In this document: positions 33,101-45,917 of the stretch, in pieces
Position numbering within the stretch: position 1 is the stretch's first letter
How the letters are laid out: every line of letters begins with the position of its first letter
From: Acanthochlamys bracteata
Taxonomy: Eukaryota; Streptophyta; Magnoliopsida; Pandanales; Velloziaceae
NCBI GenBank assembly: GCA_019914995.1
Contig: CM034142.1
Coordinates: 5,537,031 to 5,601,030 of the forward strand
Direction of reading: 5' to 3'
DNA length: 64,000 nucleotides
Notes under the pieces: model-generated
The model's input: only the letters and a program-made list of their open reading frames with translations
The model's database searches: none
Told to the model about the DNA's origin: nothing
Made by a program: the position numbers and the translations under genes

Positions 33101-36100
33101 TGAAGCTCCATCCATATCCATTAGAATGATCGGTTTCTAGAGGCACAAAAACGGACAGTCTGGCCAGGCTTGAATGGGTCAAAGCTGGACTGGTCAGCCA
33201 GGTTGTCTTGGTTTGGGTGAGTGAAATCTAGCCTGACCTTTTTTCCCCATTTTATTTAATTTATTTTTTTAAAAATAAGTAACTAAATATGTAAGAAGAA
33301 ATTATTTTTAAAAATTAATCAGCAGTAACCTGGCTGCATGGGAGCCTATCAGGCTAAAAAACTTGGCCAAATTCTGTCTGGTCAACTATACCGTGTTGGC
33401 ATTTATCTCGATACTATTCATGGGCCAGACCGGGTCACTATCAGCTCCCCTGAATTGGGCCAGTGGCCGACTCGTTAGCTCGGTCTATATTTACATCTTT
33501 ATTGATTGCTTTTGGCCAAACAATAAAGAAATTCATTGCTGAGAAACAAATTTACAATTTACAGAAACCACACCACCGATCAATGCGGAACATCCTCCGG
33601 CCACACAGGACGTTGCACAGCAAAGACACATGTTGTGTTATAGTATGTCCACATGAATTGCAACTCCTTTTTGCATGCATGATTTCGGGCATTAACACCG
33701 ACTTCTATATATAATATAGGAATGTATATCGTGTAGTGTTGTAGAAATTTCTGCAAGCATGATATTCTTTTGCACAACGTCAATAACCTCTAAGTAGTCA
33801 TTTCCAATTCAATGTTTTAAATCCCATCTCCAAGCAGAATTTCAGACTTTCTTTGATTTTACAAGCTTCCGCAACCAGTACAGAGGGAATGATGTATTGG
33901 CAGAGCTAATTTCTTTGAATCTCCTTGAAATTTCGCAGGATTATCTCAATAGCCCCTACTTGAGACTCCTTCATGCAAGAAGCATCAATATTGACCTTCA
34001 GGTACCTTGTAGTGGAGGCTTCAAACTTTTAGGGTTCTCATAGTGATAAAATGAGCTGCAAGCTGGACCCAATGCATGAGAAATTACCATAATCCTCAAA
34101 CGGAGCCAAACATCTTAACTGGTTTTCTTAGAAGAGAAAAAGACTTCTGCTTGCTGCTGCTTTTGTTCTTCTCCTTGTTGCTCTGATTCACTTTTTTTAT
34201 CTGTTACTGATCCACCACGGTTCTGTCAAGATGAGCTACCTTGCTGCTGCTGTGATTCAGCTGGTTGCCGGCTGCACCACTTTTGCTCTTGGTTGTAGTT
34301 AGCTTGCTGCCTAGCTTCATCTTGCTTGCATTCTACTTCTCAATGCCTTTTTCTGCTTTCTTCACTCCTTTTTCAATGTGCACTTGCAGCCACTACTGGT
34401 GTTATCTTCAGCTTGATGATGGCCTCTCCCTCACCCTCTTCTGTTTGCTGCACTGCTGCTGCTGCACTGGTTATTGTTTCACGTTGACGTAGCTTCTATG
34501 TTTTTGCTGTGGCTACCTGCTTGCAATGCCTTTCTACGGCTCTTAATGTTGCTTTTTTTAAAGCCCAAAACTGTAGGTCTATTTGACATAGTAAAATGTC
34601 ATCGCTAGAGATATTTCAGGTAATATTAGCAAAAAATTAGGATAGTTTAGGGACTTGATCAAGCTATAATTCTTGGCTCATCGATAGCGTAGTTCTCACA
34701 AACATTAAGTCAATGAGATGAGATATCTTAACTAAAGCATAGTCAAGTTAAACTTTGATAGAGGACTCGATGAAATTCCACCCAAATCAATCAATAAGCT
34801 GATCCTACTTAAGCACGCTTATCAAAGTGGTGCAAAGTTTGAGCCTAACATTGGGATTATATGATTTTAACCCTATCTGTTTCTGAACCTTGAGATTTGT
34901 TTATTTGGCTAGAAGATTATCAACTCGATGAAGCCCTTGCTGAGGAATATGTATAGTTTGAATCTTACATGTCTTGTGATTGTTAAAATAGTTGCCTTTT
35001 TGTGGATCTAAAATGTTTGTCTTACTCTGACATTCTGAGTGTTCTCTGTTCTATAATGCTTGTTTTGTAATTCTATTTTTCTTCTCAGCTTCGCTTGCTG
35101 TTGTTGAAGGCTCATGCTCTTTCAGAAAAATGGGGTGGTGCTCCTGTTTTACTTGCTGGTGATTTCAACAGCACTCCAGATGTAAGTTAATGAGGTCTCT
35201 CTAATGTCTGTAAACTTATGAAAAGAGAATCTATACTCTAAGCGAGCTAGCAACTTGACAGGCACTCACATTATTCTGAGTGCATGTCAAGTTGATTCAC
35301 GTACTGGCATTTAGTAATCGACCTTGTCAAACATACTTAACATGGTGTATACTGTATGTCAATAGGATTAGTTGGTCCATCTGCTTTCTTATACTTGCTT
35401 TCACATTGAGGATTAGTGCTTTAGGATTCCATCAAAATAAATTTTGGAAGAGTATGTTGGGACCGGTTATAAGATTAGTGAGCAAATTTCTGCAGCTAAA
35501 TAAGTAGTTTTCTGATTTTCATAGATGTTCATAGAACCTACATATGCTTTCCAGATAAAGCTTGTTAAAGCCTTGTATATACATTCTAAAGTTTCCCCCT
35601 TCTTTTCCTGCAGAGTGCAATCTATAACTTTTTATCAACATCCAAGATTTGCTTTTTACATACTCTATTAGGTCATAATGTGTTGAACATGGTTTTGTCA
35701 ATTTTTTGTTACTTGTTAAATGAGTAAGACTTAAAATATCTACAGACATGTTCTCTCTTTTTTCCTTAGCAGCTGAACATATCCACATATGACAGAAGAT
35801 ATATCTCAGGACAGGAAAGACATCATCATAAATCATTCGTTATGGCTAGGTAATAAACATCTGGGTCTCTATACGCTTTATCTGTGTGATTTGCTGGTTT
35901 ATGATGTATATGTTTCACTTCTTCAGACCAATAAACTACTATTGGACTGATGAAGAATTAAAAAATGCGACTGGCAGTTCTGGATGCACCGTACTTGGAC
36001 ATCCATTGAAGCTGCATAGTAGTTATTCTAGCATAAAGGTCCTTACTTTAAAACCTATATGGTCTCCATTTCTCACCTTTGTTAAAGACATTAAGATGCA

Positions 36101-39100
36101 ATAGTTTGTCATCAGGGTAATTCATTGGCTAGAGATCGTCATGGGGAACCCTTGGCTACTACTTATCACTCAAAATTCGTAGGAACTGTGGACTATATTT
36201 GGTAAGAACTCTTTTTCATTGTCAACTAGAAGTTTTAATGTGACGACAACCATGTTTAAGCATCTGCTATGAAGGTATTCGAGTGGACTTTCGTGTACAG
36301 GGGTCTTAAACACACTTCCAGTATACACTTTAAAAAGGATTGGTGGCTTACCAAACAAGGTACGAATTGTTTTTTTTTTTTTAATATTTAATTTTTGCTT
36401 GGTGAATACTGAACTTATCCATTTATTCAATTATTGTGTTTTCGTTTCTTCTTTTTTTACCTTTGTTATGTTGATATGGTCAGTTGTTTCATTTTAAAAC
36501 TTTGAACTTGTGCTTTAAAACTTTGGTACAAGGTTCAGTACAAGATATACATTAGTTACGAGGTTTGGAGAATTACTACACTTCCCAGCTCAATGTTACC
36601 ATTTTTGGAATCTATAATTACTTTTCCTTTGTCATCATTCGACCTACTCCATTAAGATGATAACACAGGATTAGCTGCTTTACAATTATCTTGTAATCTT
36701 CTTATGTCTAATTTTTTATATTTGTTTGTATATTGTTTACAATTTTTCTTTATCCTATATATTTGTATTATTGTGACATTCATACAATTTCTTTACGAAA
36801 AACAAAAGATTGATTCCTTAATTGTTTTTGTATCTCTATTTGAGTAAATTTATCTCGATGGTAGTCATATGTGTATATAATTCTAGTTCCTATTCCTAAT
36901 TTTAATTTTTAGAGTTAGGTGTTCAATTTCATTTTAAAAATATTTCTTGTTCTAATAATCCTTGTAATTTTTAAAATTATTTATAATAATTTTTTATCGA
37001 AAGATTTTCTGGATTTTGCTGCCAACTTTATGTCGTTATTTCTAAATTGTTCTATATATTTCCAATTTTCTATGGTAAGTTTATCTTATCTGCTAGAGCT
37101 TGATTTTGATATGTAGTATTTTGATCTCTAGTATGGCCTATGTCTCATGTTTTACTACTTTTGCAAAATTAGTTAGACAGTTATTATACCATAAATCGTA
37201 TTATTTCTCCTAAAAGAATTTCTAAATAAGAAACCATTTTTCTTTACTAGTCATAATTATACCATGCTTTGACTGCATTAGTTTTCCATCTATTTATTGC
37301 TTCTAGTCATACTTTGGGCTATGTTTTAGTAAATCTAATGTAGTTCATTGGTCAGTTGCTCTTGTTAGATATGAAATACTGTCTAATGGTTGTCTTTTAC
37401 CATATCTTTTATATCTATGTTTACGGTCTGTTGGAAACTCTAGTGTCAATTAAAGATTCTCTAATGCCTGGTTTATAATTCGTGTGCATAAGCTATTGTT
37501 TTAGGAATATTATGAATTGGTCTAGTACAATTTCTATTAGCAGCTGCAGTCGTACTTTGTGGTTGTTCACTCATAGGCGCGTCATTCATTCTCACGTCAT
37601 TGTATACACAATGATTTACTTTGTTTAAGCTGTTCTTGATCATATTGACTTATTTCATTTGAATCTATATCATTAGTATGCATTAATATGTTTGTAGGAA
37701 ATTTTGATGTTTTATTTTCTTCATCTTTAGATTCTTCAGATAAATAGTGTTTCATTACAATTTAACCAATCTGTATATTCTAAACTTTAGTTCTAACTCT
37801 GCATTATCATCTAAAAATGTTAGCTACTCATTTATTTTAAAATCAATAAGTGATCGATCATAATACATTATTATTATGTATTTCATTTTTCTTATTCAGA
37901 TTCAGTGTCACTTGTTTTAGATGATCTCTCTTGGTTGGCATGTGTAACTTCCAAATCTTGTACTTGTATTACCATCTTTATTATGAAAAGTATTATTTGT
38001 TTAAGGTAACTAGAATTGTTTGTCTACTAGATTTTTGAAATGCCAATCTAATTCTTAGTTTATTTGGATCTATTTTCTGAGCCGAAATTGTTGTTATTCA
38101 TTTTGTTCGTAAATTTTGTATCAAATGTTCAATTTGTAATTTATATTTTGTTTACCCTTATGTAAAAAGTTTCCTATATATCCCCTACATATCAATAAAT
38201 TTTCTTCATCACATTTTAATTCATATCATGTTGGTTTCATATAATTTTAATATTTTTATAAAGTATAGGATGCCTCCCTAGTTTGTCATATGTAGTTCTA
38301 TACTTCCTACTAAGCTTTGTTTAACACTAGTAAATCTATTGTCATATAAACAAATTAAAACATTAGTTCCTAGATTAGCTCTATGTAACACTTTTACTCC
38401 TATTACTATTAGCCTTAGATGTACTAATGATAATTTATTCTCTCTTATCTGCTTAAAGCTTGATTCTTCTATTAAATCGGTTTTATTGTTTGGTCCTCAT
38501 GAGTACAACTAATATTTCTTTCACAATGATGTTTATAGATATATGATTACAATGAACACTAACTTTTTTATAAGAATAGTAGGTTGTATAAATAAGTGGA
38601 GGAACAGAGACTTATAGTTCTGAAGGTTTCTGTTTGTTGTAAACGTATTTATTAGTTATTTTATTCGTAAATCATCATAAGAATTATAGAAGAATCAAGC
38701 GCATGAGCTATACAATAAAATTATGAGGAGGATTATTGAGCATAGATTAAAATTAAAATGTAATTCGAAGATTTCGGATAGTCAATCTGTTTTATGTCAG
38801 AAAGATCTACTATGGAAGCGATTTATCTATTAAGAAGATCAATGGGACAATATAGAGAAAATGAGAAAGACTTACATATGATTTTTATAGTCTAAAAAAC
38901 CTTAAGATATGGTAACTAGAGAAATTGACAATGAAATTGTGTATGCACTTGCATGTTGTGCTTTTGTTGGCACCAATATTCAAATCTCTTGTTCATAATT
39001 TCTATAATACATTTCATCTATCCTCTTTTAAATACCAATCTAGCTTCAACTTTTTATGACATAGTATTAAGATTACATATAGATATTTATTAAGACCAAT

Positions 39101-40862
39101 ATTTGCTTCCACCACTATTCATAGAGTATTGGAAGTGCATAGGTTTCCAAGTCTCGTAGGAAGTCAAAACAAATTAAAACTCTAGGGCATAGTACTTAGG
39201 AGATGTATGGGAGTACGTACTAAGTATGTTGGTTATCCTATCATTAATCATTCATGAGTTTTTTCATTATGCATATTTTTTGTCTAAGTAACAAAAATTG
39301 TATCTAAGAGTCTAAGTAACAAATATTGTATCTAAGTGAAAGAAAAGGAAACCAAATATTGTCGCAGCAATGCGTGGCCACATATGCTTGTTAAGTACCA
39401 TAACAATCATGATTGACTGTAATAGCAACTATTGGAACTGACTAGTTATTAGTCATCTTAAGATAAATCAACTTTATTGTTCATGTAACTACACCTAATG
39501 ATGTGCATTAGATGATGTGTCAACATCGTCCAAATGACTACAGTAGCATTATATCAAGTACTTGTGGGATAAGTCAATGCTATGGTTGGTAGTACTATTC
39601 ATCAAGGTTGTCAAAATAGGGATTCTAAATAAGAATGTTCGCCTAGGTGAAATCGTAAAATCAAAATTTTTAGATAAAATCGTGAGATTTTATACTGATA
39701 CATTTTAATAAAATGTTTTTAATACCATAAACAATCTTTTATAAATTTTTAAAAATATTTTAATAAAACATTTTTAGTACATTTACAAATTTAGAAATAA
39801 ATCTTTTAAATTTTATAAAAAATCTCTTTATATTTATAGAAAATCACTCAAAAAATATACTTTTATAGAAAACCTCCTTAAAATTTGCGGATTCAACCTC
39901 AAGTTTAGTTAATTACAAAAATTCATTCAAAAGTAAAATTGTATAAAATCACAAAAAAAAAATTTGAGATTTTATTAATTTTAAGATTTAAATTGAGATC
40001 CGGGTGCAATTTTACTCATAAAAAGATTTTACTTGAAATAGAATTGTTTTGGTGATGTGAAATCATAAAATCGTAAGATTTTAAAATTTAAGTCGGAAAT
40101 TTGATAACCTTGCTACTCATAATGACTATTTTATCGAATTGATCATAAGAATTTGAGGTTTAGGTTCTGAGCTGTTTATGAAACTTTTGATAAACAGAGT
40201 GGTTTGAGACCTCAACACCTCTGCTGATTGGCTGGCAAACATTTTAGGATGAAATTATTGGGATTGGGATCACTTGTTTCGTAACTATATGAATCGTTTA
40301 TTGTGAAATTAAGACTGCAGTTACTGTTCTGCAATAATTGGGTACATTAGATAGCTATTAGCAGATACTGAAGTCCAAAATGCATCATGATTTAAGACCA
40401 AATTGCTAAGTTTTGGTGGATCATTGAAAGAGGGTCTCTTTCATTCCTGTTGCAAAACCGATTGATGATGGCACCAAGTTCATAAAAACTCCTTCAAACA
40501 TTGTCGTTGACATTATAAGGCACTCCAGTTGAACGTTGTTCTAACCTTTACATGCAAAGACAACCAATCAGTATAAATAAAAGTTCTTGGGTCATTCTTA
40601 AAATCAAAATCCACAAAAAATGACATATACTGAGTATATGACTTTAAAATAATAAAATTGCTAACACATCCAATACTCTTTCAAATGCAGTATTTTTGGA
40701 AGCGACCATTTGGCTCTGGTCTCAGAATTTGCCTTCACAGAAGAAAGTTACCGTCAACATTGCCCACCACATGGTTCTAAAGAGAAAAGCAAGAGCAAGG
40801 ATCGACAGAAGCTGACAATTGAACAATCTCAATCTCTAGTCCAGCTAGTTCAACAAAAATAG
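27170..40862 (+). CDS. CCR4/nocturnin-like endonuclease/exonuclease/phosphatase family protein, 12 exons, probably decaying
   Basis: Plant CCR4-homologue family (closest by memory to the CCR4-3/CCR4-6 type), predicted Mg-dependent poly(A) 3' exonucleases. Exons: 27170-27333, 27462-27527, 27606-27658, 27732-27813, 31246-31332, 35089-35181, 35614-35646, 35773-35849, 35927-36038, 36116-36201, 36275-36359, 40691-40862; all join in phase except the last. Diagnostic segments in order: RFVVVSYNILG, VVCLQ|EVDRYYD (metal-binding Glu), RRTGEARDGCAVFWK, LRDNVAQLLVFE, RRIVVGNVHVLFNPK, VLLAGDFNSTPD (catalytic Asp/Asn), SAIYNFLSTSK, RPINYYWTDEELKNATGSS, STKFVGTVDYIW-like FVGTVDYIW, GSDHLAL (catalytic Asp/His), C-terminal Lys-rich tail ending LVQLVQQK. 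Oddities: intron 27334-27461 is GC-AG; the donor after 35646 is AT instead of GT; the last exon is +1 out of frame, which would lose the SDH motif. Upstream exons are missing or only tentative (26521-26707, 14150-14381). Introns of 3.4, 3.8 and 4.3 kb hold repeats. Family certain; functional status doubtful. Confidence 0.85.
27814..31245. other. Large intron (3.4 kb) of the CCR4-like gene
   Basis: Runs from GAG|GTACC to GATAG|TCATG. Apart from the tandem array at 29120-30170 it contains only small chance frames (for example around 28348-28640) with no recognisable domain. The choice of acceptor at 31245 is fixed by phase: the nearby alternatives, GTAG at 31239-31240 and GTAG at 31251-31252, would bring in a stop or break the frame. 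Confidence 0.6.
29120..30170. repeat. Tandem array, about six diverged units of about 183 bp
   Basis: A landmark of the form (G)TTTGAAAGATATGA(A)TTTTGAA followed by an ACAGT(G)TGCAGTCTTTC-like block and CTTGCT(G/A) recurs at about 29178, 29351, 29538, 29718, 29909 and 30086. The spacings are 173, 187, 180, 191 and 177 bp. Other shared blocks include GAGTCTTCTTTCCAA(C/G)GAG and GGTGATCAATC. The unit length is in the range of plant satellite monomers. The array lies inside an intron of the CCR4-like gene and does not encode a consistent peptide. Confidence 0.75.
33135..33495. mobile_element. Small non-autonomous element with degenerate inverted ends
   Basis: The left end, TCTAGAGGCACAAAAACGGA followed by CAGTCTGGCCAGGC, is loosely mirrored at the right end by GGCCGACTCGTTAGCTCGGT followed by CTATATTTACA. 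A similar end, TTAGAGGCACAAATATAGGC on the minus strand, occurs alone at 50347-50398. GC-rich ends with GGCC-type direct and inverted motifs around an AT-rich centre recall plant hAT-derived MITEs. No target-site duplication was found. Confidence 0.4.
34140..34540. repeat. GCTGCT/CTTGCTGC-rich low-complexity tract
   Basis: Repeated TTGCTGC and CTGCTGCTG motifs within intron sequence. Composition resembles the complement of the tract at 561-976. The open frame here (34265-34492) is Leu/Cys-rich and not recognisable. Confidence 0.4.
38695..38925 (+). mobile_element. RTE-type LINE reverse-transcriptase fragment
   Basis: Conceptual translation with frame changes gives MSYTIKL, then RRIIEHRLKLKC, ISDSQSVLCQ, and DLHMIFI. 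These match in order the MSHTMKLWERVIEHRLR, VSENQFGFMPGRSTMEAIYLLR and DLHMVFIDLEKAYDRVPREI blocks of plant RTE reverse transcriptases. Only about 230 bp remain; it is a dead fragment in an intron. Confidence 0.65.
39603..40112. mobile_element. 510-bp MITE with terminal inverted repeats and 8-bp target-site duplication
   Basis: The left end, CAAGGTTGTCAAAATAGGGA, is mirrored by ...ATTTGATAACCTTG at the right end. The flanks are CTATTCAT (39595-39602) and CTACTCAT (40113-40120), an 8-bp duplication with one change. That length fits a hAT-type element. The interior has repeated AAATCGTAAAATC / GATTTTA motifs in both orientations and no coding sequence. Confidence 0.7.
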
Positions 40863-41417
40863 ACATTCAATTTGTAATTTGCTGGCTTGTGTTTCACTGC
40901 TGTCAAACTTGGCTCTCTTAACTAAGAGTCTGGAGGAGTGTCTGAACGGCTAGCTCTCTTCTCATTGGTGACCTCAATCATGTACGACAACATCAAGTCG
41001 ATTAGCTGCGTCAGCATCAAGATTATAATGAACGACTCAATAGGTCCAATGCAACATTATTTTTGTACAAATATTATTTCTTGCGGTTATGAAACTTACT
41101 ACTTGTAAGTGTTTGTAAAACCAGACAACTCACATGATTGCCCAAAGCAATTTGCTTGCAGGCAAACTGCATAACAAAAATAACTGCCAGTCAAATAATG
41201 TAAAAAAGATGGGTGGGGTGATCGATCTACTATTGTATTCTCCTTATCGATGCTAACAGATGCCATTCTTCTAAATCTGGTTTGACAGTATGAGATCGAT
41301 CCTAACAAGTACAGTTGTTCTAAATCTGGTTTGACAGTATGAGCTTCTTATGTTTGTCATTCGTCTACATAGCAACAAATTTTCGAGTGTTCAATCTATT
41401 TGGTTTGGAATGTAACT
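40863..41417. other. 3' flank of the CCR4-like gene
   Basis: Probable 3' untranslated and flanking sequence. A 26-bp segment beginning TTCTAAATCTGGTTTGACAG is present twice, at about 41268 and 41324. No gene recognised. Confidence 0.4.
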
Positions 41418-41422
41418 AGAAA

Positions 41423-41807
41423 TGTTGGAATTGTTTAATACAAATAAATTAATGATGGTTGGATAACTAATTCCGATTGTAATTCTTTTTTTAAGAAGTA
41501 TTTTGAATTAGTTGTTAAAATTAATTGGATAGTTATTGGTAGTTTTACATGTTTGAAAGAGTGTTTTGAAATGTTGGCAAACCTTTATGAATTAGGAATG
41601 TTCTTTGAGATCCAAGTAACATAGAGTTTCTTTACTTTTGCTTTTTGCAAAAACTCCTAGAGAAGGTTTGTCATACCACAGAAACGATTTGCATTGAGAG
41701 ATACAAAAGCAATCTTTGAAAGGGTGCAAATAACACTTTAAGGAAAATGTATCATATACGTATTTCAAGTCTTCATTTTTGAATTGCTATTTCAATATTT
41801 TCTAACA
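41423..41807 (+). repeat. 5' LTR of the Ty1/copia element
   Basis: Starts TGTTGGAATTGTTTAATACA and ends TTTTCTAACA. It aligns along its whole length with 45517-45917 (shared blocks include GAAAGAGTGTTTTGAAAT, TTTACTTTTGCTTT-TGCAAA and CATATACGTATTTCAA), but with many substitutions and indels, so the insertion is old. Confidence 0.85.
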
Positions 41808-42162
41808 ATGTTAAAGCATTATTTGATGGAGATCGAAACTTCTGCTGCCATCGTCAAACTGGTGAATTATGATCTTATTCCTCTTCCGTTTTGATGAAAT
41901 AAATTTCACTTGCAAGAAAGATAAAATAAAATCATTCTAATTGCTTTGAAGATCTTTATATGCTTGATCCGAATCTAGGACAAATTGCAGAACCTACTCA
42001 CCAAGATTCTGCATTGAAAGTTGAAAAAATTAAGCGATAAGAAGATGAACTCATGTGTTGTCGTTATATTCTAAATGTGTTGTCCGGTCATCTTTATGAT
42101 ATCTACACAAGTACTATTTTTGTATGAGAATTTTGAAAAGCTTTAGAATTTTAATCCAAATC

Positions 42163-42883
<721 letters not shown>

Positions 42884-43639
42884 TAGTAGAAGGTACAAAA
42901 AAGTTTTTAGTTTAAAAATATTGTGATTTTAAAATGTTTGTGATAAACTTATTTTGAGTCAAGTACATGAATTGTAATTTATTATTAATAAATTGAGGGC
43001 TATGAAAATTGAACTTCTTAATGCTTCTCAAATGGGTGCAATTATTAAAATTACCACCAACTTGAAAGACTTAAAAATACCAAATTAGATCCTAAAGAGA
43101 TGTGCACTTTTGTAGGCTCTACAATAGCAAAGCATATAGACTCTTAAATTTGGAGTCTACAATGATAATAGAATTAAGAGATGTGGCATTTTAAAAAATT
43201 TATTATCTTCTGAAAACAAATCTCAAACCCTTATTATGAGAGATTTTAATGTGAGACTTCTATTAGTGGAAGGTCACTTGTGGAGACATCTCAAAACGTT
43301 GTTGAACAACCTAGTAAACCTCAGAAAAGCAAAAGAATCTAAAGGTAGAAGATAGGATCATAAGAGATTGATTTTCATCTTATTCTTTTTATTTGATAGA
43401 AGAGAATAGAGAGAAAATTATAAAACCAATTCTTATTATTCTTCAAATTGAAAAGCATCCTAAAACTTATAAGGAAGTTATATCTTCATGAGATTCTACT
43501 TTTTTTGAAATGATGCAATAAATGATGAAATTGATTCTATTATGACAAACTATATTTGGAAACTTGTTGATTTACCTCTAGGTTGTAAACCTAATGGATG
43601 CAATAAGTGTTTAAAAGACAATAACATACTGATGGTCTT

Positions 43640-44940
43640 CCAAATTTAAAGCGAGATTAGTTGGCAAGAATTAAAAAAGAAAAGAAATTAATTATTTTGA
43701 TACATATTCTCATGTGGCAAGAATAACAACAATTAGGATTTTGTTTGCTTTAACATCGTTTCATAATATTTATGTTCATCAAATGGATATAAAAACATCT
43801 TAAATGGTGATCTTGATGAGAAGTCTACATGTAACAGCCAGAAGAGTTTGCTCTATCTGGAAATGAAAATAAAGCATTAAAACTTGTTAAGTCATTTTAT
43901 GGTTTAAAGCAAGCACCTAAACAATGGCATGGAAATTTGATTCTGCTATTCTTTTCAATGGTTTTATAAATAACATTTCTGATAAATATTTGTATACTAA
44001 GGTGTGCAATGAATGTAATATTTTTCTTTACCATTCTGTAGATGACTTGCTAATTGTGAGCAATGACATGAAAGGCATAATAGAAACAAACATGTTACTA
44101 TATTCCACAATTAAAATGAAAGATTTTAGACAAGTGGGTACCATCCTATGTTATCAAAAGTAATAAAAATAGTGGGGGTTCTCTATTTAGCCAACACACT
44201 ATACAGGGACAGTACTAAACAAGTTTAGTTACTTGAAAATTAAAAAGACTAATACGGCTTTGGTTCAATATAAAACTTGTTTAAAATGATGGAGTGCAAC
44301 TATAAAACTTGAGTAGGCAAATGTTATTGGAAATTTAATATATGTAATGCAATGTACAACACCAAACATTGCTTTAGTTAGTATATTAAGCAGATTTACT
44401 AACAATCCAAATGTTGAATATTGAAAAGCCATTGGTAGAGCTCTTGGTTATCTTAAGAAAACTAAGAATCAAGATCTACAATATTCAAAATCTCTGCTAT
44501 CTTGGAAGAATATATAGACTCTAGCTGGATATCGAGTATAAGTGATAATAAGTCCACCTCAGGTTAGGTGTTACTCTTGGAGGATGTGAAGTTTCTTGGA
44601 ACTCTAAAAAATAAAGTCCACTCCACACTCAACTATGTAATCAAAATTTATTGCTATATGGTAGATATATGAAAAGAGTTGAATGGCATAGGGATCTTAA
44701 TTTAGAAATCCCTATGACTTCTAAAGATATATGCTCTAAATCTATTCATTATGATAGTCGAGCTACTTTAACTCGTGCATTAGCAAAATATATAGTGGAA
44801 AGTATAGACATATTAGTTTAAGACATGATTATGTGAGAAAATTGATTAATAGTGAAATTATTTCTCGCATATTTGTAAAATCTAGGGTTGATCCTTTCAT
44901 CAAGCCTCTTATAACAGAATTAGTAAGATGGACATCATGA
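43640..44940 (+). pseudogene. Copia reverse transcriptase-RNase H remnant
   Basis: Recognisable blocks: FDTYSHVARITTIRILFA, HNIYVHQMDIKT, then a frame from 43924 reading WKFDSAILFNGF and FLYHSVDDLLIVSNDMKG (counterpart of the catalytic YVDDML motif, here HSVDDLL with Tyr replaced), MKDFRQVGTILCYQK; then IGNLIYVMQCTTPNIA and ALGYLKKTKNQDLQYSK from the RNase H part. Stops and frameshifts interrupt it throughout. Confidence 0.85.
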
Positions 44941-45516
44941 AGGATGAGATTAGAATTAATTAATTAAAGTCCGCTAATAATGACAATCTAACGTAATAAT
45001 AGAAAGTGGCTAATATAATGGAAAAAATAAGTTTTTAATACGTGATAAATTTAGCACTAAATAGTATATAAAGTCCCATCAAGGACGTATATTGCTGGTC
45101 GTTACAATTTTAGAGTTAAATGTTTAAACTTTTAATGAGGTTTAGTCAATCATGACAAGTATCTTTATGTGACGAAGATGCCACAAGATCTTCACCTATG
45201 TGAACTTAGAGGAAATGAAATTTGGAGTTTATCTCAATAAAATTCATGAAATAGGAAGAACACATCGCCATTAAAAGTGCTACGCGAGTTTAGCATAAAA
45301 AGCAAAGAAAAGATAAATGATTATGTATGTGGTTCAGTCAATGCTATAAAAGGGAATATAATATATGGTTCAAAGTTATTTACTACTTGAGATTTCAGTA
45401 GAAACTTTGTGATACTTACAATAAGGTGAGGTTCAAAAGAAATATATTTTACTTTATACATAAATATTGTAATTTTCTTATTGAAGTTGATTTATTTATA
45501 TTAACAAGTGGAGGAT

Positions 45517-45917
45517 TGTTGGAAATGTTTAAATACAAATAAATAAATAATGGTTTCACAAATAATTTAGAGGAAAGTTATTTTTTGAAAGAAGTATTTT
45601 GAGTTAGTGGTAAAAAACAATTGGACAGTTATTGACCTAGTAATTATTAGTAATTGTATGTTCGGAAGAGTGTTCTGAAATATTATACAGCTATAATAAA
45701 ATCGGAAATATTCTTTGAAATCCAAGTAAGTGAGAGCTCCTTTACTTTTGCTTTGTGCAAAAAATTCTAAAGAAGGCTCGTTATATTCTAGAAACAATTT
45801 GTATTAAAATATTCAAAAGCAATATTCGAGAGATTGTAGATAACTATTTAGAAAAAGCGTATCATATACGTATTTCAACTTTCTATTTTTTAATTGTTAT
45901 TTTAATGTTTCCAAAAG
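45517..45917 (+). repeat. 3' LTR of the Ty1/copia element
   Basis: Starts TGTTGGAAATGTTTAAATAC immediately after a polypurine tract (AAGTGGAGGAT). It is the direct counterpart of 41423-41807; the exact end is uncertain because the terminal CA is not conserved. Confidence 0.8.

Larger units (their letters stand above)
31333..35088. other. Large intron (3.8 kb) of the CCR4-like gene
   Basis: Runs from CAG|GTTAGG to CTCAG|CTTCGC. It contains a non-autonomous element candidate at 33135-33495 and a GCTGCT-rich low-complexity tract at about 34140-34540 that keeps a 75-codon frame open. The stretch from 31630 to 32760 carries AT-rich sequence that I could not assign; a minus-strand Ser/Thr/Pro-rich frame (32525-32725) has no domain. 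Confidence 0.55.
36360..40690. other. Last and largest intron (4.3 kb) of the CCR4-like gene
   Basis: Runs from AAG|GTACGA to TGCAG|TATTTTTGG. Contents that I could identify are an RTE LINE fragment (38695-38925), a 29-bp tandem duplication (39281-39340, GTCTAAGTAACAAA-ATTGTATCTAAG) and a 510-bp TIR element (39603-40112). The 36400-38600 part is AT-rich and unassigned. Confidence 0.6.

Noticed and set aside
35647-35672. Use of GT at 35671 as the donor in place of the mutated site
   Set aside because: The next exon would be read out of frame and meet a stop after a few codons, whereas the AT site keeps the conserved reading.
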